Shown: in pieces, positions 9,343 through 18,518 of the stretch | Layout: each line of letters opens with the position of its first letter | Position numbering within the stretch: the first letter of the stretch is position 1 | From: Chloroflexota bacterium | GTDB taxonomy: Bacteria; Chloroflexota; Anaerolineae; Aggregatilineales; Phototrophicaceae | Assembly: GCA_011523615.1 (NCBI GenBank) | Contig: WTGJ01000006.1 | Span: forward strand, 1-37,042 | Direction of reading: 5' to 3' | DNA length: 37,042 nt | The notes under the pieces: generated by a model | Told to the model about the DNA's origin: nothing | Seen by the model: the letters and a program-made list of their open reading frames with translations, nothing else | Databases searched by the model: none | Position numbers and translations under genes: made by a program

Positions 9343-10252
9343 TTAGCGACGTTGTCTTGGATCCAGCGCCTCACGCAGGCCATCACCCAGGAAGTTGAAG
9401 GCGAGGACGGTGAGCATGATGGCCAGGCCGGGGAAGATGGGCAACCAGGCGGATTGATGCAGGTAGTCACGTCCTTCGGCCAGCATACGGCCCCAGCTGG
9501 GGGTGGGCGGTTGTACGCCGAGGGCAAAGAAGCTCAGGCTCGCTTCGGCGAGGATGGCGAACGCGAGGCTGAGGGTGATTTCCACGATGATGGGGGATGA
9601 GGATATTGGGCGTGATGTGGTTGAAGATGATGCGTACCTCGCCGGCGCCCAGCGCTCGGGCCGCCTGGATGAATTCTTCGTTACGAACTCCCAACACGGC
9701 CGCCCGGGCGATACGCGCGAAGATCGGCGTATAGACTACACCGAGGGCGATCATCACGTTGAGGAAACCGCGGCCCAAGACGGCGACGATGGCGATGGCC
9801 AGGAGCAGGAAGGGGAAGGCGTAGAGCACATCCATGGCGCGCATGATGACTTCATCGATTCTGCGGTGGCTGAAGCCGGCAATCATGCCCAGCAAAGTGC
9901 CGACGATGGTGGAGATGCTGACAGCGACGATACCCACCATCAAAGAAATACGCGCGCCATAGACGACGCGCGTAAAGATATCACGACCGAACTCATCCGT
10001 GCCCATCCAGTGCTTTTGTGTGGGTCCAGATAACATCGCAGTGAAATCCATTCCGTCTGGATCGAAACTGACCAGCGAGGGGCCGAAGATCCCCATGAAG
10101 ATGACGAGCAGGATGAAGAGCGCTCCGAAGACGGCCAGCTTGTTGTGGAAAAGGCGGCGCAGTGCATCGCGCCATAGACCCTGCGATTGTCGCACCTCAT
10201 CCTGGAGGGCAGGGGCTGCCTTAATGAAGGCGCCTTTGCGGGGGGCGGTCAT
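9343..10252 (-). pseudogene. dppC: Dipeptide/oligopeptide ABC permease DppC, frameshifted
   Basis: The N-terminal part (from ATG 10252, with GGGGAG upstream) reads as DppC: LAVFGALFILLVIFMGIFGP, HWMGTDEFGRDIFTRVVYGARISL and the EAA region EEFIQAARALGAGEVRIIFNHITPN. The frame breaks at a run of five G on the + strand (9592-9596). With four, the reading becomes NILIPIIVEITLSLAFAILAEASLSF and continues to the normal C-terminus at 9343 (SWGRMLAEGRDYL, NFLGDGLREALDP). One inserted base therefore separates it from an intact gene. This could be real decay or a read error. The neighbouring dppB is clearly broken, which favours decay. No dppA, dppD or dppF is nearby. Confidence 0.85.
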
Positions 10253-10312
10253 TTTCTCCCCACATTACGCAAATCTTGGCTGATGAGCGTGAACATGCTG
10301 AGCATATCTACG

Positions 10313-10932
10313 CTAGGCATATTCGATCCGCGGATCGAGGAAGAAGTAGGTCATATCGACGGCGAGATTGACGAAGACGACCATCGAGGTGAACATGAGG
10401 ACGGTGGCCTGCAGCATCGTGTAATCGCGGCGCAGCACGGCATCCAATGACAGGCCGCCGAGCCCGGGCCAACTGAAGACGACCTCTGCGATCACCGAGC
10501 CACTTAGGAGGACGGTCACTTGCAGGCCGAGGATGGTAACGATGTTGATGAGGGCGTTGCGCAGGGCATGGCGGTTCAACACGGTTTTTTCGGGCAGGCC
10601 TTTGGCGCGCGCGGTTTGGATGTAAGGCCGGTTCAGCACATCGAGCTGCGGATGAAGCGGGTCTGGATGGAAGCGCTCACCAGGCCGGTGACCATGGCGG
10701 GCATGATGATGTGTTTGAGCCAGGGTCCCACCCCCTCAGTGAGCGATACATAGCCTCCAGGTGGTAAGATTCCCAGATTTACGGAGAAAAAGGAGATCAT
10801 TAGGATGGCGAACCAGAAAGATGGGATGGAGACGCCCAGCTGGCTGAAGAGGGTGCCCACGATATCCAGCCATTTACCGGGGTGGAGGGCAGTATAGATG
10901 CCGATGGGGAAAGCCACGGCCGTAAGAGAGGT
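10313..10932 (-). pseudogene. dppB: DppB permease remnant, 5'-truncated and frameshifted
   Basis: Only the C-terminal ~60% of a DppB-type peptide permease is present. The homologous reading begins abruptly at about 10932 (TSLTAVAFPIGIYTALHPGKW) with no N-terminal membrane segment or start region. It runs to TRFIRSSM near 10645, then shifts frame and resumes at DVLNRPYIQTARAKGLPEK, ending at 10313 with the normal family C-terminus (YFFLDPRIEYA). The break fits loss of 7 bp at TCGATG. The missing ~100 residues and any upstream dppA are replaced by the fibronectin-III gene, whose stop codon lies at 10947. A non-functional fragment is the simplest reading. Confidence 0.85.
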
Positions 10933-10946
10933 CTAAAGATTGCGGA

Positions 10947-12669
10947 TTAAGGGACTTGGCGCCAGTCTTTGCATCCAGTGTAGGCGGTTTCTGGGGCACA
11001 AGATCGATGATATTCGAAACATGACCCCATGATGGTGCAAGGTGATGTTTCCCCTTGGCAAGTATTGACGATTCTAGTTTCGGTCCAAAAACGCCGATAA
11101 ACAATATCACAAGTTGGTTTTTGCGTGTTGGTCGGCGGCGGAGGCGGCTGGGTGGGTCGCTTCGTCGGTTTCGGGGTATTCGTCGGGGTGAAAGTGGCTG
11201 TGGGGGTAGGCGTAAACGTAGCTGTCGGTGAGGGGGTGAAGGTCGGTGTCATTGTGGGCGTGAATGTTGGGGTAAAGGTGGGCGTGAATGTTGGTGAGGG
11301 TGTGTAAGTCGGAGTAAACGTTGGCGTGGGTGTGGGCGTATTTGTTGGCGTGATCGTCGGAGTCCGCGTATGGGTGGGCGTGTAGGTCAACGTCGGCGTA
11401 GCGGTCGGCAACGGCACGGTGCGACCGCGGACCGAGGCGGGCGACGAAGCGCCACCGGCATTCACGGCGCGCACACTCAGGCTGTACTCGCTGTCGGCGC
11501 TGAGCCCACGGAAGGTGTATTGACCGACAACGCCGCTGAATGCACCGGCGGCCGTCCAGGCGGTCAGGTTGCCGCCACGCACTTCGTAGTGGGAGGCGCC
11601 GGGAGAGAGCTGCCAGTACAGGGTGATCTCGGTGGCGGCGAAGCTGTAGATGTTTAGGTATAGGGGTGCCGCTGGCGGAGGCGGTAGGGGGGTGAAGGTC
11701 GGTGTGGGGGTTGGTGTGTTCGACGGGGTCAAGGTGGGAGTCGGAGTATTCGACGGCGTAAATGTGGGCGATGGCGTGTAGGTCGGGGTGTGGGTCGATG
11801 TAGGCGTATTCGACGGCGTGGAGGTTGGCGTAGGTGTGAAAGTAGGCGAAGGAGTCGGTGAATTGGTTGGGGTAAGCGTCGGCGTGTGAGTGGCAGTATT
11901 CGTCAGGGTCAACGTTGGCGTCGGCGTTTGAGACGTGGTCGCTGTGACCGTCCCCGTGGGCAGCGGTAGCAGGCGCAGCGTCAAAGACTTGCTCCAGGGG
12001 CCACGCGCCTCGTTCAGCACGCCATCGCCCAGCGCGCGCACCTGCACCTGATGGTTTGTAGCTAGCGCCAGGTTCGTGAGGGTGTAGCGGGTTGGTGTGG
12101 CGGGCAGGTCCGTGACGCGCCAACGTCCCCCCACCGGGCGCCAACGAAGACGGAAGCCATCTGCCCGACCGACCGATCGCCAGGCGATGGTGGCGGTTCC
12201 AGCATCACTGTCGCTCCGCAGCAGGCGCAGGTTGCTGGGTGCCGGTAGGGCGCGGGGCGGCTGGGTGGGAGTCGCAGTGGGTGATGGCGTCGGCGACGGA
12301 GTGAGTGTTGGCGTAGGCGTGGCCGTGGCGCGCAGCACTCGCCGCAGGGCCAGGGGGCGGCTCCAGCTGCTGTGGCGGAGATCCGCGCGACGCGGTGCCA
12401 GGGCGCGTACCTGCACCGCGTATGTAGACGTTAGGAGTGAGGTTGTGGATGGTGAAGCGGGTCTGGCTGGCCGGTAGGGTGGCTCTCATCCAGGTTCCAC
12501 CACCGGAACGCCAGCGCAGCTCATAGCCACTGGCGTTGGCCACCGCTTTCCAGGAGAGAGTCGTGCCAGAAACACGAACGTTCTTCGGCGTCGGCAGGCG
12601 GGGGTTTTGCGCTTGGGTGGTCGAGAAAGTCAGTAATATCACTACGAGTAACATTACTGACTTTCTCAT
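10947..12669 (-). CDS. Secreted fibronectin-III protein with PT-rich linkers (one frameshift)
   Basis: This is a secreted or surface protein of about 573 residues. The signal peptide is MRKSVMLLVVILLTFSTTQAQ. Three fibronectin-type-III-like domains follow: PTPKNVRVSGTTLSWKAV..., PSNLRLLRSDSDAGTATIAW... and LNIYSFAATEITLYW.... They are separated by Thr/Pro linkers of the TPTPTFTP kind. A Cys-rich tail follows (CDIVYRRFW, NTCQGETSPC, SCFEYHRSC). The reading frame shifts once at TT 12431-12432. Removing one base gives the smooth FN3 strand NLTPTSTYAVQVRA. Such modular PT-linker proteins are common in Chloroflexota. The binding target is unknown. The N-terminal codons form a perfect 15-bp inverted repeat. 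Confidence 0.75.
11115..11400 (-). repeat. Thr/Pro-coding low-complexity repeat (third linker)
   Basis: A degenerate short-period repeat on the minus strand encodes TPT/TFTP/TATFTP units and ends in PKPTKRPTQPPPPP. On the + strand it reads as GTNGGNGT-rich sequence. Similar shorter tracts lie at about 11685-11940 and 12290-12340. They are flexible extracellular linkers and likely sites of slippage or mis-assembly. Confidence 0.8.
12623..12667. repeat. Perfect 15-bp inverted repeat at the start of the FN3 gene
   Basis: GAGAAAGTCAGTAAT (12623-12637) and ATTACTGACTTTCTC (12653-12667) are exact reverse complements around a 15-bp centre. On the minus-strand mRNA the stem begins with the G of the start codon and covers the codons for RKSV and ILLTF of the signal peptide. 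The repeat could hold the start region in a hairpin, or act as a DNA operator. Confidence 0.75.
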
Positions 12670-12839
12670 GATTGATACTTCTTCAAGCTCTGTTTCTTAC
12701 CTGAACGAACATCGCACAGGTCCTTCATGGGTGAATCTATCGCGCACGCAACGCTACGTCAACGCAGGGGGAAGAGTGAGATCGACGTGGCTTTCCTCCA
12801 CTCATTGCTATACTCCAACGCTGAGCGCAGGAGGGACGC

Positions 12840-14960
12840 ATGCCACGCCCGATCACGTCAGAAGACCTCTATCGTTTGCATGACATCGAGGAGCTGCAGT
12901 TCACGCCGGATGGGCGGTACATCGCTTACGTCCGCAGTCAGCCGCAACGGGAGAGCAACGATTACGAACGCAACATCTGGCTGGTCGCCCGCGATGGCGC
13001 GGATCCGCCCCGGCAGTTGACCCGCGGCGGCAAAGATAGCCAACCGCGTTGGTCGCCCGATGGCGGGACGCTCGCTTTCGTGCGCGCGGCGCGCGGTGAG
13101 CGTGCGGCACAACCAGGCGAAACAGGGGACAAAGCGCAGATCTACCTACTGCCCGTCTTCGTGCCGGGCGGGGAAGCGCGACCGCTCACCCGGGCGCAGA
13201 ACGGCGCAGCCACACCGCGCTGGTCGCCGGATGGGCGGTGGCTCGCCTTTCTTTCTCCCAGCACGGTGGAGGAACGGGCTGAAGAAGACGAAGGCAACGA
13301 GCCAGCCGAGCCGCGGGACGCCCTCGAACGGAAGCAGCGGGCTGAGCGCAGCCAACAGGACGAGCGCGAACGGCTGGATCCGCGCGTCATCGAACGCATC
13401 CCCTACCGCCAGGGCACGAGCTACCTCGATGGCCGCAGCGCGCAAATCTACGTCATCGCCAGCGAAGAGAACGACGGTGAAGCGGCCAGCGCGCGCCGCC
13501 TGACCGCTAGCGAGACGCCTTATACCGCGCTGGAATGGGCCGCCGATGGGCGATCGCTGCTCACCGCGCGCAGCGCGCAGCCCGAAAGCGATGAGCCCTT
13601 CCGTACGATGGCGCTGTATCGCATCGCCCTGGAAGATGGCCAGGAAACGCGCCTCACGCCGGAAACGGAAGCGGATGGCATTGCTTATTCCAACTTTATG
13701 CCCCAAGCGGCTCCTGATGGCAGCGGGAACATCGCTTATCTGCGCATCCCGCGCGCGCTTTCCTCCCGCGCCAACGTGCGATTGGCGCTGCTGCCGGCAG
13801 ATGGGGCGCCGGCCCATGAATTGTGTGGGACGGGAGCGGGCGGCGCGCTGGAGCGATCTGTCAATCAATGCGCATGGGCGGCGGGTGGCCAGTCGCTCTA
13901 TTTCAGCGCAGGCGACCGGGGCGACGTGGGCATCTATCGGGTCGGGGTTGCGGCAAAAGAGGCGGCCGTTTATGAACAGGTCGTCGGCGGGCGGCAAGAG
14001 GTGCAAAGCTTTGCGGTGGCTGCCGATGGCGCGTTGGCCTACGCCCGTTCCACGCCGGAAGCGCCACCGGAGTTGTGGCTGCAGGAACCGGATGGTTCGC
14101 CGGGGCGGCCGCTCACCCGGCTGCATGAGGAATTCCTCAAAGAAGTGACAGTGAGCGAAACGCGGGAACTGCGCTGGCATTCGGCGGACGGGACGGAGAT
14201 CCAGGGTTGGGTGCTGCTGCCGGTGGGTTATGAGGAAGGCCAGCGCTACCCGCTCGCGTTGAACATCCACGGTGGGCCGCACGCGATGTGGGGGCCGAGC
14301 GCGCGCACGATGTGGCACGAATGGCAGTGCCATGCGGCGGCGGGCTACGTGGTGCTGTATTGCAACCCGCGCGGCAGCGATGGTTATGGCGAAGCGTTCC
14401 GCGATGGCGCGCACCGGGCCTGGGGCGAAAAGGACATGCCGGATGTGGTGGCGGGCGTCGACGAGGTGCTGGCGCGGGGCTGGGTGGATGAAGGACGGAT
14501 GGCGATCACCGGCGGTTCCTATGGCGGTTTCCTGACGAGCTGGATCATCGGCCATACGACGCGCTTCGCGGCGGCAGTGACTCAGCGCGGCGTGTATGCC
14601 TTGCCTGCCTTCGTCGGCACGACCGACATTCCGTCGTTCATCGAGAACGAATTCGGCGCCTGGCCCTGGCAGGATTACGCGTACCTCTGGGAACATTCAC
14701 CGTTGCGCTATGCGCCGCAGATTCGGACGCCGACCTTGATCATCCACAGCGAAAACGATTATCGTGTGCCGCTTTCGGAGGCGGAGCAACTCTTCCTGGC
14801 GATTCGCAAGGCGACCGATACACCGGTGCGCCTGTTGCAATTCCCGCGCGATGGCCATGAGCTTTCGCGCAGCGGTGAGCCGCGGCACCGCGTGCAGCGA
14901 TTACAGGCGATGCTGGAATGGTTCGATCGCTACTGCAAAGCAGAAACGAGCGAAGACTGA
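12840..14960 (+). CDS. S9-family serine peptidase (acylaminoacyl/prolyl oligopeptidase-like)
   Basis: This is a cytoplasmic serine peptidase of 706 residues, in the usual range for S9C enzymes that trim short peptides or N-acylated residues. The N-terminal half is a PD40/beta-propeller (repeats such as QPRWSPDGGTLAFVR and TPRWSPDGRWLAFLS) with a charged insert near 140-190. The C-terminal alpha/beta-hydrolase domain has the nucleophile Ser560 in GGSYGGF, Asp640 in HSENDYRVP and His673 in DGHELS, giving a complete triad. GGPHAMWG supplies the oxyanion region. No signal peptide is seen. AGGAGG at 12829-12834 supports the ATG. It is divergent from the FN3 gene with a 170-bp gap that holds a possible TATACT -10 (12809-12814). 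Confidence 0.93.
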   Translation: MPRPITSEDLYRLHDIEELQFTPDGRYIAYVRSQPQRESNDYERNIWLVARDGADPPRQLTRGGKDSQPRWSPDGGTLAFVRAARGERAAQPGETGDKAQIYLLPVFVPGGEARPLTRAQNGAATPRWSPDGRWLAFLSPSTVEERAEEDEGNEPAEPRDALERKQRAERSQQDERERLDPRVIERIPYRQGTSYLDGRSAQIYVIASEENDGEAASARRLTASETPYTALEWAADGRSLLTARSAQPESDEPFRTMALYRIALEDGQETRLTPETEADGIAYSNFMPQAAPDGSGNIAYLRIPRALSSRANVRLALLPADGAPAHELCGTGAGGALERSVNQCAWAAGGQSLYFSAGDRGDVGIYRVGVAAKEAAVYEQVVGGRQEVQSFAVAADGALAYARSTPEAPPELWLQEPDGSPGRPLTRLHEEFLKEVTVSETRELRWHSADGTEIQGWVLLPVGYEEGQRYPLALNIHGGPHAMWGPSARTMWHEWQCHAAAGYVVLYCNPRGSDGYGEAFRDGAHRAWGEKDMPDVVAGVDEVLARGWVDEGRMAITGGSYGGFLTSWIIGHTTRFAAAVTQRGVYALPAFVGTTDIPSFIENEFGAWPWQDYAYLWEHSPLRYAPQIRTPTLIIHSENDYRVPLSEAEQLFLAIRKATDTPVRLLQFPRDGHELSRSGEPRHRVQRLQAMLEWFDRYCKAETSED

Positions 14961-14985
14961 CCGGGGATGGTGGGATCCGTCAGCC

Positions 14986-15004
14986 GTTGATCCTAGCGAT
15001 CAAC
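14986..15004. repeat. Small inverted repeat between convergent genes
   Basis: GTTGATC (14986-14992) and GATCAAC (14998-15004) flank a 5-bp loop. It overlaps the stop codon of the minus-strand gene and lies 26 bp after the peptidase stop. There is no T-tract, so a role as terminator for either gene is only possible. Confidence 0.3.
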
Positions 15005-16163
15005 CGCCGATCCTGCCGATGAGCACAGGCGTTCCGGGTCGTGGGTCGAACCAGTACTCGTTGCAATCGCCCTCTACCGTGACCATGAAGGTGTCGAAGG
15101 GGTCGAAGTTGTAGCCGGGGAAGTGGATGCTGGCGCTCAGGGTGCCGTCGCCATTATCGGCAGCGACGCCGGTGCTGAGGGCGTAAGGGGCCGCTTCCAC
15201 GGCGGCAGCGAAGCGAACATCCCTGCGGTCGAAGGCCACCCCCCAGGCTTCGTCGGCATCGCTGGCATGGCTCACGCCTTCACCGCCGAGCAGGCCGGCG
15301 TCGACCAGCCAGCCTTCCAGCACGAGGCAATCCACCCTGGGAAGATCACCCACACCAGGAAGCCAGCTCGGGATCGGTTGGTCGTTGAATTGGACGGTGA
15401 AATCCACCCGTCGGGTATCGCTGCCGTAGCGTGGGGTTGCGTAAAGGGTGGCCTGGCCGCTGATCGACCATAGCCAGGCGGAATCGGCATATGATGTCCG
15501 TTCCAGGGGGACAGCGATCGGTTCGCGCAATGCAGGAATCTCGATCGGCCCGACCATGCCGAGGCGTTCGATCGCCGGGCCCCAGGGAGATTCATCGATG
15601 ACGCCATAGAAGATGGGCGTCCCCGGGCGTGGATCCCATTCGCCGGTGTTACCATCGGATTCCGCGGTGATCCAGACGAGATCATAAGGCGTGAGGTAAG
15701 GGGAATTGGGTATGTGGAACTCCAGGCTCCAGTTGCCGGTTTCGTCTTCGGTGAGCAGGCCGACGCTTCGAGCATAGGGCGCGGCGCTGATGAGGATATC
15801 CATCACAGGATCGCCGAAGGTCGGGCCATGGGTCTGATCGCGGTGACTGGCGTCGCTGTCATCGGCGCTCCACGGTCCGACTTTCCCCATATCCACCAGC
15901 CAGCCTTCGAGGACGGTGCCTTCTGGTAGCACAGCGCCGTTCGGCTGCATGTGGATCAGGACGACGCCATCATGGACATAGAGAAAGGCCATACCACGGG
16001 CGCTGATCAATTCACGTATGGCTGACGGATAAGGGTCCAAGGGATCTTCCGGGTAGGCGACCAAAGGGACTTCACGGACCTGAGATTCGTCTTGCGCCTG
16101 CCCGCCGGCCAGGGACAGCAGGAACATCAGGACGCCAATGCAGCGCAGGAGGTGAGCGTTCAT
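15000..16163 (-). CDS. Secreted protein with two homologous repeats (EGWLVD type)
   Basis: The 387-residue product starts with a signal peptide (MNAHLLRCIGVLMFLLSLAGGQAQ). The body is a tandem duplication. Both halves contain LEGWLVD-G, an Asp-rich segment, AAPYA-S-G, a Trp/Leu-Ser-hydrophobic strand, PFD/PYD, and end in -WDPRPGTP or -WFDPRPGTP. The first repeat is near residues 75-185 and the second near 270-387. A distinct beta-rich segment joins them. I do not recognise a named family. The shape suggests an extracellular beta-sandwich binding module. ATG 16163 was chosen because the longer reading upstream overlaps the next gene and lacks protein character. It lies downstream of the molybdoenzyme gene, 43 bp away. 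Confidence 0.75.
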   Translation of the reverse strand: MNAHLLRCIGVLMFLLSLAGGQAQDESQVREVPLVAYPEDPLDPYPSAIRELISARGMAFLYVHDGVVLIHMQPNGAVLPEGTVLEGWLVDMGKVGPWSADDSDASHRDQTHGPTFGDPVMDILISAAPYARSVGLLTEDETGNWSLEFHIPNSPYLTPYDLVWITAESDGNTGEWDPRPGTPIFYGVIDESPWGPAIERLGMVGPIEIPALREPIAVPLERTSYADSAWLWSISGQATLYATPRYGSDTRRVDFTVQFNDQPIPSWLPGVGDLPRVDCLVLEGWLVDAGLLGGEGVSHASDADEAWGVAFDRRDVRFAAAVEAAPYALSTGVAADNGDGTLSASIHFPGYNFDPFDTFMVTVEGDCNEYWFDPRPGTPVLIGRIGG

Positions 16164-16206
16164 TTCTTGACTCTTGGGCACAAAGAGAACGTGAGTCGGG
16201 GAGAGT

Positions 16207-17331
16207 TCATTCCACGATGAGCCGCCGCCGTTGCCAGTGGTGGATGCGGTAGCCCTTGAAATTCCAGGTGGGGGCGAGGTCGGCTGGCTGACCATTGCCC
16301 TCCGCATCCCAGGCCCGCACGCAGAGCTCGTGCTCGCCGGGGGGCAAATGCAGGGTCGTTTCCCAAAAGCACCAGGCCCAGGGTGAAGGCGGTTCGCCTT
16401 GGGTGGCTTCGGTGAGCGCGGCTGCTCGCCAGGATTGGCCGCCATCGGCGGAAACTTCCACGGTGACGATGGGCGCGCGGCTCTGGGCATAACCGGCGAT
16501 GCGCAACGGGCCGGCCGGGGCGGTTTGACCGGGGGCGGGCAGGCAAATCACGGAATTCACCCAGAGGGGGCCGAGGGATTCGCCTTCTTCCCAGACCACG
16601 TTTCTGGCGTTGACTGCAGGGGGGAAGACGCGATAGGAGCGCGCTTGATAGTGATTGGCGGAAGGGGTAGCGGCCAGGGTGAGGCGAGCGAGCCACTTGA
16701 CGCTGCGCGCGCCGATGTAACCGGGCACCAGCAAGCGCAACGGCCCGCCATGCAGCGCGGGCAAGGGGGCGCCGTTCATGCCGTAAGCGAGCAGGGTCTC
16801 GGGGGCCAGCGCTTTGGCCAGCGGGATGGAGCCGCCAAAACCCTTTTCCTGCTCATCGTCGGTCTCGGCAGAACTGGTTTTCAGTTCTGCAGTGCAATCG
16901 TCGAGGCCGAGGGCGCTGAGGTGAGCGGCTTCGGGGAGAGGGCCGGCGGCGGCGAGGACATCCGCCAGGCGGGCGCCCTGCCAGCGGGCATTGCCGATCG
17001 CTTCGCTGCCCCAGGGGACGGATTGGCCCCGCTGGCCTTCGTCCAGCATTTCAGCGCGCCGATTGCCCGCGCATTGCAGGGTCACGACCCGTTCGTGGCT
17101 GGGGAAATCGCGCTGCAAATCGGCGAGTGAGAGCAGCAGCGGGCGCTTCACCGCGCCGTCGATCGCCAAGCGGAAGGTTGCCGGGTCAATTTCGGGGATG
17201 GGCGCGTGGTTGCGGGCGAAGAAACGTTCCGTCGGCGTGAGGAAAGAAGCGCGCAACTGATCCAGCGGCGGGCCGCCGTTCAGTGGCTCTGCAGTGTGCA
17301 CGATGAAACGCCCGTCTTTTTTGTCAGTCAT
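16207..17331 (-). CDS. Sulfite oxidase-like molybdopterin oxidoreductase
   Basis: This is a 374-residue molybdenum-cofactor enzyme of the sulfite oxidase family. The Moco domain runs from about 35 to 235, with the Mo-ligating Cys87 in TLQCAGNRR, then WGSEAIGNARWQG, GLDDC and GGPLRLLVPGYIGARSVKWL. The C-terminal dimerisation domain (about 245-374) has IAGYAQSRAPIVTVEVSADGG-SW and a closing WNFKGY motif. No Tat or Sec signal is visible, so it is probably cytoplasmic. The family oxidises sulfite or related oxyanions, but the substrate here is not certain. ATG 17331 is supported by GAGGAG just upstream. It follows the D-amino-acid oxidase gene by 71 bp. Confidence 0.9.
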   Translation of the reverse strand: MTDKKDGRFIVHTAEPLNGGPPLDQLRASFLTPTERFFARNHAPIPEIDPATFRLAIDGAVKRPLLLSLADLQRDFPSHERVVTLQCAGNRRAEMLDEGQRGQSVPWGSEAIGNARWQGARLADVLAAAGPLPEAAHLSALGLDDCTAELKTSSAETDDEQEKGFGGSIPLAKALAPETLLAYGMNGAPLPALHGGPLRLLVPGYIGARSVKWLARLTLAATPSANHYQARSYRVFPPAVNARNVVWEEGESLGPLWVNSVICLPAPGQTAPAGPLRIAGYAQSRAPIVTVEVSADGGQSWRAAALTEATQGEPPSPWAWCFWETTLHLPPGEHELCVRAWDAEGNGQPADLAPTWNFKGYRIHHWQRRRLIVE

Positions 17332-17402
17332 GGCTCCTCGTTCTTGCCACTGATCACTCGCCGACGCGCAGAGGTATGTTACCGCACGGTTTTTCTGTGA
17401 GA

Positions 17403-18401
17403 TCAGCGCGCGCGGCGCCGATCCTCGTGCCAGGCGTGGGCGAGGGCGACGACTTCCTCCGCGCAACCCCAGGAGAGGGTGAAACCGGCGCCGCCGTGGC
17501 CGTAATTGTGGATGATGGCGCTGCCATCGGCAAAGTCTTCCCGTTCCAGGCGGATTTCATGGCGGCCGGGGCGGAGGCCGACCTGTTCGGCGAGGACTCT
17601 GGCGGTTTGCAATTGCGGGGCGATGGCCAACGCACGCTCGCGGATGGCGACGCTCAGGGCCGGGTCGGGGCTTAGGTCCCAGCGATGGGCTTCGGCTGAG
17701 CCGCCAAGGATGATGTCTTCGCCGCGGTGGAAGATGTGCACGATGCGGTCGATATCACTCTCGTCGAGATAATTGATGGCCGGCATGGCTTCGATGACGA
17801 CGGTCTGGCCGCGCAGGGAGTAGACCGCTGGGTCATCGGCCAGTTGCCCGGCCCAGACGCCGCTACAATTGATGAGGAGCTGACCGGGCTGGCGGATGTC
17901 GGCGAGCTGGCGGATCTCTTGTTGATGGATGGTGCCGCCCCGCGCGCGGAATTGACCCAGGAGATAGGGCAGGTAATGGGCGGGGTGGATGAGGGGCAGT
18001 TCGACGTGCAGGGCATCGACATAACCGGCCGGGATATCGGCCGGGGGGACGCGCTCGTAGAAGCGGATGTGGGGTGCATACCAGGGGTCGGGTTGCGCTT
18101 CGGCGAATACCTCGATCATGCGGCAGAGGGAGAGGCCGGTTTTGGGGCCGTGACCGGCATCGAGCAAGCGATAGAATTCGGTCAGCGTCGTCAGGGCCCA
18201 GGCGTGAGTGCGGGTGACGGGCTCGGCGGCGAAGATGTACCAGATGGCGGCGGCGGCCTGGGCGGTGGTGTGGGGCGGGAGATCGCGGGCGAGGATGGTC
18301 GGGGCGAAGCCGGCTTCGGCGAGGCGGATGCCGCAAGAAAGGCCGCTGATCCCGGCGCCGATGATGGTGATGGCTCGGCCATTTGCCGTATCGGGGGTCA
18401 T
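17403..18401 (-). CDS. FAD-dependent D-amino-acid oxidase
   Basis: The 332-residue protein matches the DAO fold. The FAD dinucleotide-binding motif GAGISGLSCG is at 15-24. Further regions are AQAAAAIWYIF (about 48-58), the NCSGVWAGQLADDP segment, the central SLRGQTVVIEA, and a C-terminal VGLRPGRHEIRLE followed by NYGHGGAGFTLSWG. These are the standard cofactor and substrate regions. The enzyme would deaminate D-amino acids to 2-oxo acids, making ammonia and peroxide. It is the first gene of a minus-strand run with the molybdoenzyme and the two-repeat secreted protein. It is divergent from arsM. The preferred substrate cannot be told from sequence. Confidence 0.92.
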   Translation of the reverse strand: MTPDTANGRAITIIGAGISGLSCGIRLAEAGFAPTILARDLPPHTTAQAAAAIWYIFAAEPVTRTHAWALTTLTEFYRLLDAGHGPKTGLSLCRMIEVFAEAQPDPWYAPHIRFYERVPPADIPAGYVDALHVELPLIHPAHYLPYLLGQFRARGGTIHQQEIRQLADIRQPGQLLINCSGVWAGQLADDPAVYSLRGQTVVIEAMPAINYLDESDIDRIVHIFHRGEDIILGGSAEAHRWDLSPDPALSVAIRERALAIAPQLQTARVLAEQVGLRPGRHEIRLEREDFADGSAIIHNYGHGGAGFTLSWGCAEEVVALAHAWHEDRRRAR

Positions 18402-18518
18402 GCGGGGGAGTATAGCAGGGTGAGGGTGTTGTGCGTTCGGTCAGGGAGGGTGCGTGATGCGTAAGGAGAAGGTGATTCAAGCTGTCTGAGAAACGTTGAT
18501 GGTTGCGGGAAGGGCACG

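Noticed and set aside
10874..11110. A 78-codon minus-strand ORF across the FN3/dppB junction.
   Set aside because: It reads out of frame over the FN3 tail and the dppB fragment and has no protein character.
11125..11307. A Gly/Val repeat protein on the + strand.
   Set aside because: It is the reverse reading of the Thr/Pro linker of the FN3 protein. The minus frame has a signal peptide and domains.
11115..11940. The short-period repeat tract as a CRISPR array or minisatellite.
   Set aside because: There are no fixed-length repeats with unique spacers. It is a degenerate coding repeat for Thr/Pro.
13146..14696. A 516-codon open frame antisense to the S9 peptidase.
   Set aside because: The Arg/His/Pro-rich product has no motif and mirrors a well-supported peptidase.
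15036..15056. A GGTTCGACC-like tRNA T-arm on the minus strand.
   Set aside because: It lies within the codons for WFDPRPG of the secreted protein, and no cloverleaf can be drawn around it.
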